A stretch of DNA of 64,000 nucleotides from an uncultured Pseudomonadota bacterium (GCA_903829815.1 CAIKRR010000038.1:58449-122448); one strand, 5' to 3'; positions 48,807 to 60,012 are shown, counted from the first letter of the stretch. Made by a program: numbers and translations. The notes: generated by a model not told the origin, from the sequence alone.

Positions 48807-50849
48807 ATGTCCGGCCCCGCCGATCTCCAGCCCTCTGCGCCGGTCGCGAGCCGTGACCGCGACCTCGATCGTGATTGTGCCAATGCGATTCGCGCGCTTG
48901 CGATGGACGCCGTCCAGCAGGCCAATTCAGGTCATCCGGGCATGCCCATGGGCATGGCCGAGGTCGCGGTCGCCCTGTGGCAAGGTGCGCTGCGTCACAA
49001 CCCGTCCAATCCGCTCTGGGCCAACCGCGACCGTTTCGTGGTCTCCAACGGCCATGGCTCGATGCTGCTCTATGCGCTCTTGCATCTTTCGGGTTATGAC
49101 CTCCCGATCGAGGAACTGAAGCGTTTCCGGCAATTGCACTCGCGCACACCCGGCCACCCCGAAGTGGGTGTCACCCCCGGTGTCGAGACCACCACCGGTC
49201 CGCTGGGGCAGGGCATCGCCAATGCAGTGGGCATGGCCTTGGCCGAGCGCTTGCTTGCCCAGACCTTCAATCGCCCTGGCCACACGCTGGTCGATCACAA
49301 CACGTATGTGTTCCTGGGCGACGGTTGCATGATGGAGGGCATCTCGCACGAGGCCTGCTCGCTGGCAGGTACCTGGGGTCTTGGCAAGCTCGTTGCCTTC
49401 TACGATGACAACGGCATCTCGATTGATGGTCCGGTGAAAGGCTGGCTCACCGACGATGTGGTGCGTCGCTTCCAGGCCTATGGCTGGCATGTGATACCCG
49501 ATGTCGACGGGCATGATGTTCTTGCGGTGGAAAAGGCCATTGCCTTTGCGCGGGCTCAGACCGAGCGGCCTTCGCTCATCGTCTGCCGCACCGTGATCGG
49601 CAAGGGTTCGCCGGGCCGTGAGGGCACCGCCAAGACCCATGGCGAACCCCTGGGCAAGGACGAGATCGCGGCTACTCGCGCGCGCATCGGCTGGCCCTAT
49701 CCCCCGTTCGAGGTGCCGCATGAGGTGCGCGCTCGCTGGGACGCGCGCCACGCCGGCGCTGGGTTCGAGCACGACTGGGTGGCCCGCTTCGAGCACTACC
49801 GCAGTGCCTATCCCGAACTGGCTGCCGAGTTCCAGCGCCGTGTCGGTGGGCATCTGCCGGATTCCCTGCGCGATGACGCTGCGGTGATCATGCGGGCCAT
49901 GCACGGGCGGGGCGAGTCGATCGCTACCCGCAAGGCCTCGCAGGCTTTCATCGAAGGTCTCGCGCCCAAGCTGCCCGAGTGGCTCGGGGGCTCGGCCGAT
50001 CTGGCTGGCAGCGTCTTCACCAACTGGTCGGGGTCGCGTGCCGTCACCCGCACCGAACCGGGCAACTTCGTCAACTATGGCGTGCGCGAGTTCGCCATGG
50101 CTGCCATCACCAACGGTATTGCCCTGCATGGGGGCTTCGTGCCTTATTCGGGCACCTTCCTCACGTTCTCCGACTATTGCCGCAACGCGTTGCGCATGGC
50201 CGCGCTGATGCGCATCCGCAACATCTTCGTGTTCACCCATGACTCGATCGGCCTGGGCGAAGACGGCCCGACGCATCAGCCGATCGAGCATGTGGCGAGT
50301 CTGCGTCTGATGCCCAATATGGATGTCTGGCGCCCCTGTGACACGGTCGAGACGGCGCTGGCCTGGACCTCGTCGCTCGAGCGCCGCGATGGCCCCAGTT
50401 GCCTCATTCTGTCGCGCCAGAACCTGCCCTTCCAGAAGCGTACCGAGGAGCAGTTGGCCGATGCAGCCCGCGGGGGCTATGTGCTGGCCGCAGGCGGCGC
50501 CAACGAACGTGCAGTGCTGATCGCCACCGGATCGGAAGTCGATATTGCGATGAAGGCGCGTGATGCGCTGGCTGCCGATGGCATTTCGGTGCGGGTCGTG
50601 TCGATGCCCTGCTGCGAAGCGTTCGAGCGTCAGGAGGCTGCCTGGCGAGCAAGCGTTCTGCCACATCGTCTGCCGCGGATCGCGATCGAGGCCGGCTCCG
50701 GGGATGGCTGGTACAAGTATGTCGGTCTGGAGGGTGCGGTCGTGTCGATCGATCGATTCGGCGAGTCGGCACCGGCCAAGGACCTCTTTCCGTTCTTCGG
50801 CATCACCGCCGAGCATGTCGTGCGCGCGGTGCGCTCGGTCATCGGCTGA
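48807..50849 (+). CDS. tkt: Transketolase
   Basis: ThDP enzyme moving two-carbon ketol units between pentose phosphate and glycolytic sugars. 680 residues. Seen: [39 protein letters not shown], the ThDP motif [13 protein letters not shown] with closing [46 protein letters not shown] and [11 protein letters not shown]. Start ATG 48807. Heads the glycolytic block with gap, pgk, pyk and fba. Confidence 0.98.
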   Translation: MSGPADLQPSAPVASRDRDLDRDCANAIRALAMDAVQQANSGHPGMPMGMAEVAVALWQGALRHNPSNPLWANRDRFVVSNGHGSMLLYALLHLSGYDLPIEELKRFRQLHSRTPGHPEVGVTPGVETTTGPLGQGIANAVGMALAERLLAQTFNRPGHTLVDHNTYVFLGDGCMMEGISHEACSLAGTWGLGKLVAFYDDNGISIDGPVKGWLTDDVVRRFQAYGWHVIPDVDGHDVLAVEKAIAFARAQTERPSLIVCRTVIGKGSPGREGTAKTHGEPLGKDEIAATRARIGWPYPPFEVPHEVRARWDARHAGAGFEHDWVARFEHYRSAYPELAAEFQRRVGGHLPDSLRDDAAVIMRAMHGRGESIATRKASQAFIEGLAPKLPEWLGGSADLAGSVFTNWSGSRAVTRTEPGNFVNYGVREFAMAAITNGIALHGGFVPYSGTFLTFSDYCRNALRMAALMRIRNIFVFTHDSIGLGEDGPTHQPIEHVASLRLMPNMDVWRPCDTVETALAWTSSLERRDGPSCLILSRQNLPFQKRTEEQLADAARGGYVLAAGGANERAVLIATGSEVDIAMKARDALAADGISVRVVSMPCCEAFERQEAAWRASVLPHRLPRIAIEAGSGDGWYKYVGLEGAVVSIDRFGESAPAKDLFPFFGITAEHVVRAVRSVIG

Positions 50850-50879
50850 GTTTCCAAGCTTGCCGCGTCGCACCGCCCG

Positions 50880-50920
50880 GGTGACAGGGGTGCGGCGCCG
50901 GTCACCCTGTACCTGTCACC
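50880..50920 (+). repeat. Inverted repeat between tkt and gap
   Basis: GGTGACAGG (50880-50888) and CCTGTCACC (50912-50920) are perfect 9-bp arms; the 23 bases between them can form a second smaller stem (GGGTG with CACCC). No T run follows. Could be a processing/termination hairpin after tkt or part of the gap leader, whose ribosome site AAGGAGG follows at about 50957. Confidence 0.6.
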
Positions 50921-50972
50921 GTCGTATCGGTGCGCCTGGCTCGCCAGGGCACTTTGAAGGAGGATTTCTGTC

Positions 50973-51986
50973 ATGACCATCAATGTCGCCATCAACGGCT
51001 ATGGCCGCATCGGCCGCAACATCCTGCGTGCCTTCTATGAAAGCGACAACCGGCACGACATGAAGATCGTGGCGATCAACGATCTGGGCAACGCCCAGAC
51101 CAATGCGCACCTCACGCTGCATGATTCGGTGCATGGTCGTTTTCCCGGCACCGTGACGGTGGATGGCGACAGCATGGTCGTGAATGGCGATCGTATCCGG
51201 GTGCTCGCGAATCGCAATCCGGCTGAACTGCCCTGGGGCGAACTGGGCGTGGATGTGGTGCTCGAGTGCACCGGCTTCTTTACCTCGAAGGAAAAGGCCA
51301 GCGCGCACCTGAAGGGCGGCGCGAAGAAGGTGGTCATCTCGGCCCCCGGCTCGAAGGATGTCGACGCAACCGTCGTCTACGGCGTGAACCATGGCGTTCT
51401 GAAGGCCACCGACACGGTGATTTCAAACGCCTCGTGCACCACCAACTGCCTGGCGCCGCTGGCCAAGGCACTGAACGACAGCATCGGCATCGAGTGCGGG
51501 TTGATGACCACCGTGCACGCCTATACCAACGACCAGGTTCTCACCGACGTGTACCACGAAGACCTGCGCCGGGCCCGTTCGGCCACGCAGTCGATGATTC
51601 CAACCAAGACCGGCGCCGCCGCGGCGGTGGGGCTGGTGCTGCCTGAACTGAACGGCAAACTCGACGGCTTCGCGATTCGTGTGCCTACCATCAATGTCTC
51701 GATCGTCGATCTCACGTTTACCGCGCGGCGTGCCACCACCGTTGATGAAGTCAATGAGGCGGTGAGGACGGCCGCCGAGGGTGCTCTGAAGGGCGTGCTG
51801 GTCTACAACACCGAGCCCCTGGTGTCGATCGATTTCAACCACAACCCGGCCTCGTCGATTTTCGACTCGACCCTCACCAAGGTGGTCGAAGGCAATCTGG
51901 TGAAGGTCTGCGCCTGGTACGACAACGAGTGGGGCTTCAGCAACCGCATGCTCGACACCACCGTCGCGCTGATGAACGCCCGCTGA
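50973..51986 (+). CDS. gap: Glyceraldehyde-3-phosphate dehydrogenase, type I
   Basis: 337 residues. [19 protein letters not shown] (NAD site), the active-site [17 protein letters not shown] with the catalytic Cys near residue 156, [33 protein letters not shown] and [20 protein letters not shown] precedes the start at a good distance. NAD-type enzyme by the Asn/Asp pattern of the family. Followed by pgk after 16 bases. Confidence 0.98.
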   Translation: MTINVAINGYGRIGRNILRAFYESDNRHDMKIVAINDLGNAQTNAHLTLHDSVHGRFPGTVTVDGDSMVVNGDRIRVLANRNPAELPWGELGVDVVLECTGFFTSKEKASAHLKGGAKKVVISAPGSKDVDATVVYGVNHGVLKATDTVISNASCTTNCLAPLAKALNDSIGIECGLMTTVHAYTNDQVLTDVYHEDLRRARSATQSMIPTKTGAAAAVGLVLPELNGKLDGFAIRVPTINVSIVDLTFTARRATTVDEVNEAVRTAAEGALKGVLVYNTEPLVSIDFNHNPASSIFDSTLTKVVEGNLVKVCAWYDNEWGFSNRMLDTTVALMNAR

Positions 51987-52002
51987 AGAGGGGCTGATTG
52001 CG

Positions 52003-53193
52003 ATGCATGCACTCACCCTCGCCGAGGTGACGCTGGCTGGCAAGCGGGTCTTCATCCGATCGGATCTCAACGTGCCGCAGGACGATGCGGGTGCCATCAC
52101 CGACGACAGCCGCATCCGCGCATCGGTGCCGGCTATCCGGCAGGCTCTGGCCGGTGGTGCCGCGCTGGTGATGGTGACCTCGCACCTGGGACGGCCGACC
52201 GAGGGCGTGGTGCGCCCGGAGGACTCTCTTGCGCCGGTGGCATTGCGCCTGGCCGAGTTGCTCGGGGCTGCTGTGCCCTTGCTGGCCGACTGGGTGGCGA
52301 CGGGCGTGCCTTCGGGCATGCAGGGTGTGGTGATGCTCGAGAACTGTCGCTGCAATGTCGGTGAGAAGGCGGACGACGAGTCGCTTGCGCGCCGCATGGC
52401 GGCGATGTGCGACGTTTATGTGAACGATGCCTTTGGTACTGCGCACCGGGCAGAGGCCACCACGCACGGGATGGCACGGTTTGCTCCCATTGCCTGCGCC
52501 GGACCGCTGATGGCAGCCGAGATCGATGCGCTCTCCAGATCGCTGCTTGCACCGCGCCGCCCGCTGGTGGCCATCGTGGCGGGTTCCAAGGTATCGACCA
52601 AGCTCACGATCCTGGCGGCGCTCGCCCAGAAGGTTGATCAGCTCATCGTGGGTGGCGGCATCGCCAACACCTTCCTGCTCGCGCAGGGCAAGCCTGTCGG
52701 CAAGTCTCTGGCCGAGCCCGCTCTGGTGGATGAGGCGCGTGCGATCATGGCCGATCTTGCTGCTCGCGGGGGTGCAGTGCCCCTGCCCACCGATGTCGTG
52801 TGCGCGAAATCCTTTTCTGCCACGGCCACGCCCGAACTGAAGGGCGTGGATGCCGTCACCGAGGATGACCTCATTCTCGATATCGGCCCGGATTCGGCGG
52901 CGCAACTCGCCTCGATCGTGATGGCGGCCGGCACCATCGTGTGGAACGGACCGGTGGGCGTCTTCGAGTTCGATGCCTTTGCCGCTGGCACGCGTACGCT
53001 TGCCCAGGCGATTGCCGCTTCGAGCGCTTTTTCGATTGCCGGTGGCGGCGATACGGTGGCCGCCATTGCGAAGTTCGGCGTATCGGATCGGATTTCCTAC
53101 ATTTCGACCGGTGGCGGGGCCTTTCTCGAGTTTCTCGAGGGCAAGGAGCTGCCGGCATTGGCTGTGCTGATGGCGCGGGCCGCTGCTGCCTAG
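52003..53193 (+). CDS. pgk: Phosphoglycerate kinase
   Basis: 396 residues. [15 protein letters not shown] is the PGK signature (usually RxDxNVP), [38 protein letters not shown] and [13 protein letters not shown] plus [17 protein letters not shown] at the C-terminus. Forms with gap (16 bases upstream) a likely transcript. A hairpin follows before pyk. Confidence 0.98.
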   Translation: MHALTLAEVTLAGKRVFIRSDLNVPQDDAGAITDDSRIRASVPAIRQALAGGAALVMVTSHLGRPTEGVVRPEDSLAPVALRLAELLGAAVPLLADWVATGVPSGMQGVVMLENCRCNVGEKADDESLARRMAAMCDVYVNDAFGTAHRAEATTHGMARFAPIACAGPLMAAEIDALSRSLLAPRRPLVAIVAGSKVSTKLTILAALAQKVDQLIVGGGIANTFLLAQGKPVGKSLAEPALVDEARAIMADLAARGGAVPLPTDVVCAKSFSATATPELKGVDAVTEDDLILDIGPDSAAQLASIVMAAGTIVWNGPVGVFEFDAFAAGTRTLAQAIAASSAFSIAGGGDTVAAIAKFGVSDRISYISTGGGAFLEFLEGKELPALAVLMARAAAA

Positions 53194-53194
53194 G

Positions 53195-53239
53195 GCGCGC
53201 CCGTCCGTGCGCTGGCCCGCCACCGGCGGGCGCGCTTTT
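53195..53239 (+). terminator. Terminator-like double hairpin between pgk and pyk
   Basis: Two stems compete for the same bases: GCGCGCCCG (53195-53203) pairs with CGGGCGCGC (53227-53235), and inside it GCCCGCC (53215-53221) pairs with GGCGGGC (53225-53231) over a three-base loop. TTTT follows at 53236-53239, only 17 bases before the pyk ATG. Could be a weak terminator that partly separates gap-pgk from pyk. Confidence 0.6.
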
Positions 53240-53256
53240 ACTGACTGGGGCATCGC

Positions 53257-54696
53257 ATGTTGAGAAGTACCAAGATTGTGGCCACTCTGGGGCCCGCTTC
53301 GAGCGATGCCGAAACGCTTGAGCGGATGCTGCGTGCCGGGGTCGATGTCGTGCGACTCAATTTCTCTCATGGCACAGCCGAAGACCACCTGAAGCGGGCG
53401 GCGTTGTTGCGCAGTCTGTGCGAGAAGACCGGACGCACCGTGGGCATCATGGTCGACCTGCAGGGCCCCAAGATCCGCATCGGCAAGTTCCGCGAGGGGC
53501 GCGTCACCCTCAAGGCGGGTGACACCTTCATACTCGACGCGACGTGTACCGAGGGTGATGCAAGCCGAGTCGGTATCGATTACCCCGAGTTGCCGCAGGA
53601 TGTGCGCCCGGGCGACATCCTGCTCCTCGATGACGGCAAGTTGCGACTGGTGGCAGAGACCGTGGGCGCCACCGAGGTGTGCTGCCGGGTCCAGGCCGGT
53701 GGCGTTCTTTCGAACAACAAGGGCATCAACCGTCAGGGTGGCGGGCTCACGGCGCCTGCGCTCACCTCGAAGGACATGGATGACATCAAGGTGGCAGCAC
53801 AGTTGCGTGCCGACTACCTGGCCGTGTCGTTTCCCAAGAGCGGTCGCGACATGTACCTGGCGCGCGAACTGCTGCGCGCCGCGGGCGGTTCGTCACTGCT
53901 CATCGCCAAGATCGAACGCGCCGAGGCCGTGGTGCCCGCCGCGCTCGACGATATCCTCCAGGCCTGTGACGGCATCATGGTGGCGCGTGGCGATCTGGCG
54001 GTGGAGGTGGGCGATGCGTCAGTGCCCGCCTTGCAGAAGCGCATGATCCGCGCCGCACGCGAGCAGAACCGCATCACGATCACCGCCACCCAGATGATGG
54101 AGTCGATGATTGCAAGTCCGGTGCCCACGCGTGCCGAGGTGTCGGACGTTGCCAATGCCGTCCTCGATGGTACCGATGCCGTGATGCTCTCGGCCGAGAG
54201 CGCAAGCGGCCTCTATCCGGTGGAGACGATCGAGTCGATGCATCGTATCTGCGTCGAGGCCGAGAAGTCGGCCTCGACGACGCTTGATCGCGAGTTTCTC
54301 GACCGGGTGTTTACCCGGGTCGATCAGTCGATTGCGATGGCCGCCCTCTTCACCGCCTATCACCTCAAGGTGAAGGCCATCGTGGCTCTGACCCAGTCTG
54401 GATCGACTGCGCTGTGGATGTCGCGCCTCAATTGCGGGGTGCCGATCTACGCCCTCACCACCGAATCGGCGGCACGCTACCGGATGAGCCTTTTTCGCGA
54501 CGTGTTTCCGCTCATGATCGGCTACACCGGCCATGATCGCGAGGCCTTGCTCGAGGAGGCTGAAGGGGTGCTGCTTGCCTCGGGCGTGGTCGAGGTGGGC
54601 GACATCATCGTGGTGTCCTTTGGCGAGCCGATCGGCAAGGCCGGGGGTACCAACACCATGAAGATCGTGAAGGTGGGCGAGCATCGCAAGCCCTGA
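53257..54696 (+). CDS. pyk: Pyruvate kinase
   Basis: 479 residues. RSTKIVATLGPASSDAETLERML, VDVVRLNFSHGTAEDH, IMVDLQGPKIRIGKF (ADP/metal region), LLIAKIERAEAV with the catalytic Lys, GIMVARGDLAVEVG and ATQMMESM, DAVMLSAESASGLYPVE. Standard single-subunit bacterial enzyme. Between pgk and the aldolase gene. Confidence 0.98.
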   Translation: MLRSTKIVATLGPASSDAETLERMLRAGVDVVRLNFSHGTAEDHLKRAALLRSLCEKTGRTVGIMVDLQGPKIRIGKFREGRVTLKAGDTFILDATCTEGDASRVGIDYPELPQDVRPGDILLLDDGKLRLVAETVGATEVCCRVQAGGVLSNNKGINRQGGGLTAPALTSKDMDDIKVAAQLRADYLAVSFPKSGRDMYLARELLRAAGGSSLLIAKIERAEAVVPAALDDILQACDGIMVARGDLAVEVGDASVPALQKRMIRAAREQNRITITATQMMESMIASPVPTRAEVSDVANAVLDGTDAVMLSAESASGLYPVETIESMHRICVEAEKSASTTLDREFLDRVFTRVDQSIAMAALFTAYHLKVKAIVALTQSGSTALWMSRLNCGVPIYALTTESAARYRMSLFRDVFPLMIGYTGHDREALLEEAEGVLLASGVVEVGDIIVVSFGEPIGKAGGTNTMKIVKVGEHRKP

Positions 54697-54808
54697 TTGC
54701 CCGCGATCACGGCCGATCAGGGCCGATTTCCGGCCCCGGGTGTCAATCGGGCCGTGCCTGCCGGCGGTCGGGACGATAGAATCGTGGTTTTGATCGAGGA
54801 GCCCTCTG

Positions 54809-55819
54809 ATGACTGAACTCGCCCGGATTGCACAGGCCATGGTGGCCAAGGGTCGCGGCATTCTGGCCGCCGACGAGTCCACTGGCACCATCGGCAAGCG
54901 CTTTGAACGCATCGCGGTCGAGAACGTCGAGGAAAATCGCCGTGCCTACCGCGACATGCTCTTCAGCGCGCCTGGCCTGGGCCAGACCATCAGTGGCGTC
55001 ATTCTCTATGACGAGACGCTGCGCCAGTCATCGGCCGATGGCACCCGGTTTGTCGATCTGCTGACACGGAACGACATCCTGCCGGGCATCAAGGTGGATG
55101 CCGGTGCCAAGGACATGCCGCTCTTCCCGGGCGAGCAGATCACCGAAGGGCTCGACGGCCTCGCCAGGCGCTGCACCGAGTATGTGGCGCTGGGGGCTCG
55201 GTTTGCCAAGTGGCGTGCCGTCATCAACATCGGCAAGGGCATGCCCAGCAACGGCTGCATCGTTGCCAACGCCCACGCGCTTGCGCGCTACGCCGCGATC
55301 TGTCAGATGACGGGTCTCGTGCCGATCGTCGAGCCCGAAGTGATCATGGATGGCGAGCATACGATCGATACCTGTGAGCGTGTCACCGAGTGGGCCTTGC
55401 AGGAGACCTTCTCGGCCTTGGCCAACCAGCGCGTGGTGCTCGAGGAGATCGTGCTCAAGCCTTCGATGGTGGTCTCGGGCAGCAAATGCGCGCAGCAGGC
55501 CGGCCCGCAGGAAGTGGCCGAGCGCACGTTGCGCCTGCTCAAGCGCACCGTGCCGGCGGCTGTACCCGGCATTGCCTTTCTCTCGGGGGGGCAGAGCGAT
55601 GAAGTGGCAACCGACCACCTGGATCGCATGAACAAGCTGGGCGGTCTGCCCTGGGCGCTCACCTTCTCCTACGGTCGCGCCCTGCAGCAGCCGGCCATCA
55701 AGACCTGGGCGGGCAAGGCGGCGAATGTGCCAGCGGCCCAGGCCGCGTTGCTCCATCGCGCGCGCATGAACAGCCTTGCCGCCATGGGGCAGTACAGCGC
55801 CGCGCTCGAGAGCCGCTAG
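54809..55819 (+). CDS. Fructose-bisphosphate aldolase, class I
   Basis: 336 residues of the metal-independent Schiff-base aldolase. [19 protein letters not shown] is the class I start, [18 protein letters not shown] and [13 protein letters not shown] follow, and [15 protein letters not shown] has the Schiff-base Lys. [19 protein letters not shown] is the family signature near the C-terminus. Preceded by GAGGAGC and a possible -10 TAGAAT (54777-54782). In many Burkholderiales this slot, between pyk and purC, is held by a class II zinc aldolase. Confidence 0.96.
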   Translation: MTELARIAQAMVAKGRGILAADESTGTIGKRFERIAVENVEENRRAYRDMLFSAPGLGQTISGVILYDETLRQSSADGTRFVDLLTRNDILPGIKVDAGAKDMPLFPGEQITEGLDGLARRCTEYVALGARFAKWRAVINIGKGMPSNGCIVANAHALARYAAICQMTGLVPIVEPEVIMDGEHTIDTCERVTEWALQETFSALANQRVVLEEIVLKPSMVVSGSKCAQQAGPQEVAERTLRLLKRTVPAAVPGIAFLSGGQSDEVATDHLDRMNKLGGLPWALTFSYGRALQQPAIKTWAGKAANVPAAQAALLHRARMNSLAAMGQYSAALESR

Positions 55820-55890
55820 GTCTTGCGGGCCGGTATTCTGTTCGCCGGCGCGCACGTTCCCGACGCACGATCCACACAGAAGGCCCTGCC

Positions 55891-56778
55891 GTGAAGCCAC
55901 TCTTCGAGACCGATATCGCGAGTCTGCCGCTGGTTGCTCGCGGCAAGGTGCGCGACATCTATGCGGTGGGTGCCGACATGCTCCTTCTGGTCACCACGGA
56001 CAGACTGTCGGCGTTTGATGTCGTCATGGCTGATCCGATTCCCGGCAAGGGTGCGGTGCTGAACATGATGTCGGCGTTCTGGTTCGAGCGACTGGCGCAT
56101 GTGGTGCCCAATCACCTGACGGGCATCGACCCCGAATCGGTAGTGGCGCCCGCTGAGCGCGAGCAGGTTCGTGGTCGCGCGATCGTTGCCAGGCGCCTGA
56201 AGCCGCTGCCGATCGAGGCGGTGGCGCGCGGCTATCTGATCGGGTCGGGCTGGAAGGACTACCAGGCTACCGGCAGCGTCTGTGGCATCGCGCTGCCCGC
56301 TGGGCTCGAGCAGGCAGCGCAATTGCCAACGCCCCTCTTCACGCCGGCGACCAAGGCCGCGGTGGGCGACCATGACGAGAACATCGATTTCAACACCGCT
56401 GCGCAGTTGGTGGGTGCTGCGCGGGCAGCAGAAGTGCGTGACGTGACGCTGCGTCTGTATGCCGAGGCATCGGCCTATGCGGCTTCACGCGGCATCATCA
56501 TTGCTGACACCAAGTTCGAGTTCGGTCTTGATGATGACGATCATCTCGTGCTGATCGATGAAGTGCTCACCGCCGATTCGTCGCGTTTCTGGCCGGCCGA
56601 CTCGTGGGCCACCGGCATCAGCCCGCCCTCATTCGACAAGCAGTACGTGCGTGATTACCTCGAGTCGCTGGGCTGGAACAAGCGCCCCCCGCCGCCGCCC
56701 CTGCCGGCTGATGTGGTCGCGCGCACGGCGGCGAAGTACCTTGAAGCCCTCGAGCGCCTCACCGGCCGCGCGGCTTGA
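55891..56778 (+). CDS. purC: Phosphoribosylaminoimidazole-succinocarboxamide synthase (SAICAR synthetase)
   Basis: 295 residues. [32 protein letters not shown] is the ATP-binding start, [25 protein letters not shown] and [35 protein letters not shown] the catalytic and C-terminal signatures. Eukaryote-like long form, usual in Betaproteobacteria. Heads purC-purE-purK. Confidence 0.97.
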   Translation: MKPLFETDIASLPLVARGKVRDIYAVGADMLLLVTTDRLSAFDVVMADPIPGKGAVLNMMSAFWFERLAHVVPNHLTGIDPESVVAPAEREQVRGRAIVARRLKPLPIEAVARGYLIGSGWKDYQATGSVCGIALPAGLEQAAQLPTPLFTPATKAAVGDHDENIDFNTAAQLVGAARAAEVRDVTLRLYAEASAYAASRGIIIADTKFEFGLDDDDHLVLIDEVLTADSSRFWPADSWATGISPPSFDKQYVRDYLESLGWNKRPPPPPLPADVVARTAAKYLEALERLTGRAA

Positions 56779-56814
56779 TGGCATGTCTTTTTCAGTCAAG
56801 CAGGAAGTGATGCG

Positions 56815-57336
56815 ATGAGCGAGTCGTCGGCAGGGTGGGTTACGAGCGTGCCTGGTCCGGTGCAGGTCGGGGTGGTGATGGGTTCCTCGAGCGACTGGGA
56901 CATCATGCGGCGTGCGGTCGTCACGCTCGAAGAACTGGGTATCGCCGCCGAGGCTCGGGTGGTGTCGGCGCATCGCATGCCCGATGACATGTTTCGCTAT
57001 GCCGAAGCGGCGGCTGCGCGTGGCTTGCGCGCGATCATTGCCGGTGCCGGGGGCGCGGCGCATCTGCCCGGCATGCTCGCTGCCAAGACGCAGGTGCCGA
57101 TTCTGGGTGTGCCGATTCCGTCGCGCCATCTGGCCGGGCTCGATTCTCTCTATTCCATCGTTCAGATGCCGGCCGGTATTCCGGTGGCGACCTTTGCCAT
57201 TGGCGAATCGGGCGCGGTGAACGCGGCGCTCTTTGCGGCCGCCATGCTCTGCCCGGGCGATGCGGCGCTCCTGGCGCGTCTCACTGCCTGGCGCGTCGCG
57301 CAGACCGAACGCGCAAGGGCCATGACGCTCGCATGA
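56815..57336 (+). CDS. purE: N5-carboxyaminoimidazole ribonucleotide mutase
   Basis: 173 residues, class I PurE that moves the carboxyl group of N5-[36 protein letters not shown] with the catalytic His, [19 protein letters not shown] and [33 protein letters not shown]. Its stop overlaps the purK start by four bases (ATGA). Confidence 0.97.
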   Translation: MSESSAGWVTSVPGPVQVGVVMGSSSDWDIMRRAVVTLEELGIAAEARVVSAHRMPDDMFRYAEAAAARGLRAIIAGAGGAAHLPGMLAAKTQVPILGVPIPSRHLAGLDSLYSIVQMPAGIPVATFAIGESGAVNAALFAAAMLCPGDAALLARLTAWRVAQTERARAMTLA

Positions 57337-58463
57337 TCAAGCCCGGCGCGTGGCTTGGGCTGCTCGGCGGTGGCCAACTCGGACGCATGTTCACCATGGC
57401 GGCGCAGTCGCTGGGCTATCGCGTATGCGTGCTCGACCCCAGCGATCATTCGCCGGCTGGCACCGTAGCCGATCGCCACATCCGGGCCGACTATGGCGAT
57501 CGGGCTGCGCTCGAGGCACTCGCTGCGCTGTGCGAGGGGGTCACGACCGAATTCGAGAACGTACCGGCCGATTCCCTCGAGTATCTGGCTGCACGCTGCC
57601 GCGTGACCCCTGCGGCTGCGGCGGTGTCGGTGGCCCAGGACCGCATGGCCGAGAAAGCCTTCGTGCGCCAGGCAGGCATTGCCACCGCACCGTATGCCGA
57701 GGTTCGTTCGGCTGCCGACCTCGAGCGGGCCGCCGACACGCTCTTTCCGGGCATTCTCAAGGTGGCCCGACTGGGTTACGACGGCAAGGGTCAGGCGCGC
57801 GTGGCACCGCGCGCAGCGGCGGTCGAGGCCTTTGCCGATCTGGGTGCCGTGGCCTGCGTGCTCGAGCAGCATCTGCCCCTCGAGCGCGAGATCTCGGTGG
57901 TGGTTGCCCGCGCGAGCAGCCACGCCGTGACCACCTTTCCGATCAGCGAAAACCAGCACGCGCACGGCATTCTCGATCTGAGCATCGTGCCCGCGCGCGT
58001 GAGCGAGTCGGTCGCCGGGCAAGCACGCACTGCAGCATTGCAGATTGCCGAGGCGCTCGATTATGTGGGTGTGCTCTGCGTTGAATTCTTCATCACGGCC
58101 GGCGATGTCTTGCTGGTGAACGAGATCGCACCGCGCCCGCACAACAGTGGTCACTATTCGATCGATGCCTGTGTCACCTCGCAATTCGAGCAGCAGGCAC
58201 GCATCCTGGCCGATCTGCCGCTCGGGGCAACCGATCTGCTCACGCCCGCCGTGATGGTCAATCTGCTGGGTGATGCGTGGGCTGTGAGCGAGCCTGACTG
58301 GCGTCGACTGTTGGCGCATCCGCATGCCAAGCTCCACCTGTATGGCAAGACCGATGCGCGCCAGGGGCGCAAGATGGGGCATGTGACTTGTCTCGGTGGC
58401 ACGCTCGATGCGGCGATTGCCAGTGCCCAGCAGATACGACGTGAACTCGGTATTGGCGCATGA
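57333..58463 (+). CDS. purK: N5-carboxyaminoimidazole ribonucleotide synthase
   Basis: 376 residues, ATP-grasp enzyme that carboxylates AIR with bicarbonate. [61 protein letters not shown] (ATP loop), [18 protein letters not shown] and [18 protein letters not shown]. Coupled to purE before it and tsaC after it by four-base overlaps. Confidence 0.97.
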   Translation: MIKPGAWLGLLGGGQLGRMFTMAAQSLGYRVCVLDPSDHSPAGTVADRHIRADYGDRAALEALAALCEGVTTEFENVPADSLEYLAARCRVTPAAAAVSVAQDRMAEKAFVRQAGIATAPYAEVRSAADLERAADTLFPGILKVARLGYDGKGQARVAPRAAAVEAFADLGAVACVLEQHLPLEREISVVVARASSHAVTTFPISENQHAHGILDLSIVPARVSESVAGQARTAALQIAEALDYVGVLCVEFFITAGDVLLVNEIAPRPHNSGHYSIDACVTSQFEQQARILADLPLGATDLLTPAVMVNLLGDAWAVSEPDWRRLLAHPHAKLHLYGKTDARQGRKMGHVTCLGGTLDAAIASAQQIRRELGIGA

Positions 58464-59716
58464 CGATGAGCAGCACGCCAGATGACATCCGTGCCGCAGC
58501 CGATGTGCTGCGTGCAGGCGGGCTGGTGGCGTTTCCCACCGAGACGGTCTACGGGCTTGGTGCCGATGCGGCGAATACCCTCGCGGTCGAACGCATCTTT
58601 GCGGTGAAGGGGCGCCCGAGCGGCCATCCGCTCATCGTTCATATCGAGTCGGCCGAGCAGATGACCCGCTGGGCGCGCGAGGTACCGCCCGCGGCGCAGT
58701 GTCTGGCGGCAGCGTTCTGGCCGGGGCCGCTCACCATGATCCTGAAGCGCGCCGAGGGCATGGGTGATGCTGCGGCCGGTGGCCTCGATACGATCGGGTT
58801 GCGCGTGCCCTCGCACCCGATAGCACGTGCCTTGCTCGCGGCGTTTGGTGGTGGTGTGGCAGCGCCGTCGGCCAATCGTTTTGGTCGTATCAGCCCCACG
58901 ACGGCGGCGCATGTGCTCGAGGAGTTCCGGGTCGGAGTCGTACCCGTCTGGACTCCGCCAGCGCCCGAGACCGAAACGGCGACCGCCCTCGCAGTGCCCG
59001 ACGAGCGCCCGGTGATCGATGCCCGCCCGGTCATTGATGCGGTGCTCGATGGTGGGGCAACCGATGTCGGGCTCGAGTCGACCATCGTCGATCTGACACG
59101 CGGTGCGCCAGTCGTCCTTCGCCCGGGGCGGATCAGTGCGGAGGCCATCGCCCAGGCGCTGGAGGCCGCTGGCATCACGTTCGAGGCGGGCGTGGCGCCC
59201 GGCGCAGCACCGGCGGCACCCGGTACCCTCGAATCGCACTACGCTCCGCGCGCCGCCCTGCGGCTCATGCCGCGGCGCGACTTCACCGATGTGCTCTCGC
59301 GCCAGCGCGGGCAGCGCATCGCGGTACTGGCGCTCGAAGTGTCGGTGCCGCGTGTGCCGGTCGCAGTGACCCGCATCCTGCCTGCGAGTTCGACGCTGTA
59401 TGCCCGCGGGCTCTACGCGGCCCTGCGCGACCTCGATGCGCTCGGTGCCGATCTCATCCTGGTGGAAACCCCGCCTGCCGGCCCGCTCTGGACCGCGGTG
59501 AACGACAGGCTCCGGCGTGCCGCCCACGATCATGCCATCGGCTCGCGTGCCGAGCGCCACACGCTGGCCTGGAAGGGACGCAAGCCCGGGGCCGTCAAGG
59601 CCCCGGAAGCAGGTGCAGAGGCCGATGAACCCGGATTGGACGAGCCCGGGTCGGACGAACCGGACGCAGGCGGGCGTGGGGTGGCCGGTGAAACGGCGGA
59701 GGGTCGGGAGGGCTGA
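58460..59716 (+). CDS. L-threonylcarbamoyladenylate synthase (Sua5/YwlC type)
   Basis: Makes threonylcarbamoyl-AMP for t6A37 of tRNAs. 418 residues, longer than the usual 320-350. YrdC domain (about 10-215) with AAADVLRAGGLVAFPTETVYGLGADA, FAVKGRPSGHPLIVHI, and DVGLESTIVDL; then the C-terminal Sua5 domain starting AAPGTLESHYAPRAALRL. Two oddities: an insertion before DVGLEST that contains the hexapeptide RPVIDA twice, and an acidic, Gly/Pro-rich tail of about 35 residues. Start ATG 58460 overlaps purK; ATG 58466 also possible. Confidence 0.93.
   Translation: MTMSSTPDDIRAAADVLRAGGLVAFPTETVYGLGADAANTLAVERIFAVKGRPSGHPLIVHIESAEQMTRWAREVPPAAQCLAAAFWPGPLTMILKRAEGMGDAAAGGLDTIGLRVPSHPIARALLAAFGGGVAAPSANRFGRISPTTAAHVLEEFRVGVVPVWTPPAPETETATALAVPDERPVIDARPVIDAVLDGGATDVGLESTIVDLTRGAPVVLRPGRISAEAIAQALEAAGITFEAGVAPGAAPAAPGTLESHYAPRAALRLMPRRDFTDVLSRQRGQRIAVLALEVSVPRVPVAVTRILPASSTLYARGLYAALRDLDALGADLILVETPPAGPLWTAVNDRLRRAAHDHAIGSRAERHTLAWKGRKPGAVKAPEAGAEADEPGLDEPGSDEPDAGGRGVAGETAEGREG
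59006..59041 (+). repeat. Two tandem 18-bp repeats inside the Sua5-type gene
   Basis: CGCCCGGTGATCGATGCC (59006-59023) and CGCCCGGTCATTGATGCG (59024-59041) abut and encode RPVIDA twice, inside a stretch that is longer than in typical Sua5/YrdC proteins. Confidence 0.75.
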
Positions 59717-59818
59717 TCTCACGCCGTGCCCGGGGATGCAGACGGTCCGGGAGCCGGCACTTGCACGGATCAGGGCGTCCTCATGCCGGCTGGGTGCCAG
59801 GCCCTGTTCGGCAAGGCA

Positions 59819-59847
59819 TTGTGAGATTCGCTGCATACCGTTAGAAT
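59819..59847 (+). promoter_or_regulatory. Sigma-70 promoter of the tRNA-Ala gene
   Basis: TTGTGA (59819-59824) and TAGAAT (59842-59847) are 17 bp apart. The predicted start, about 59854, leaves a 5' leader of about 55 bases to be removed from the tRNA. No other gene follows before the tRNA. Confidence 0.6.
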
Positions 59848-59908
59848 CAAGGCGTGTCTTGCGTCAAGTTTCGGCGAGTCCGGAGCAGTGTTGCAGGCGA
59901 GACCGCTT

Positions 59909-59984
<76 letters not shown>

Positions 59985-60012
59985 TGAATTCAAAGACTTA
60001 GGGCGAGGCCGA

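Noticed and set aside
48927..50873. 648-codon antisense frame opposite tkt
   Set aside because: Same GC effect; transketolase is complete and well conserved on the plus strand.
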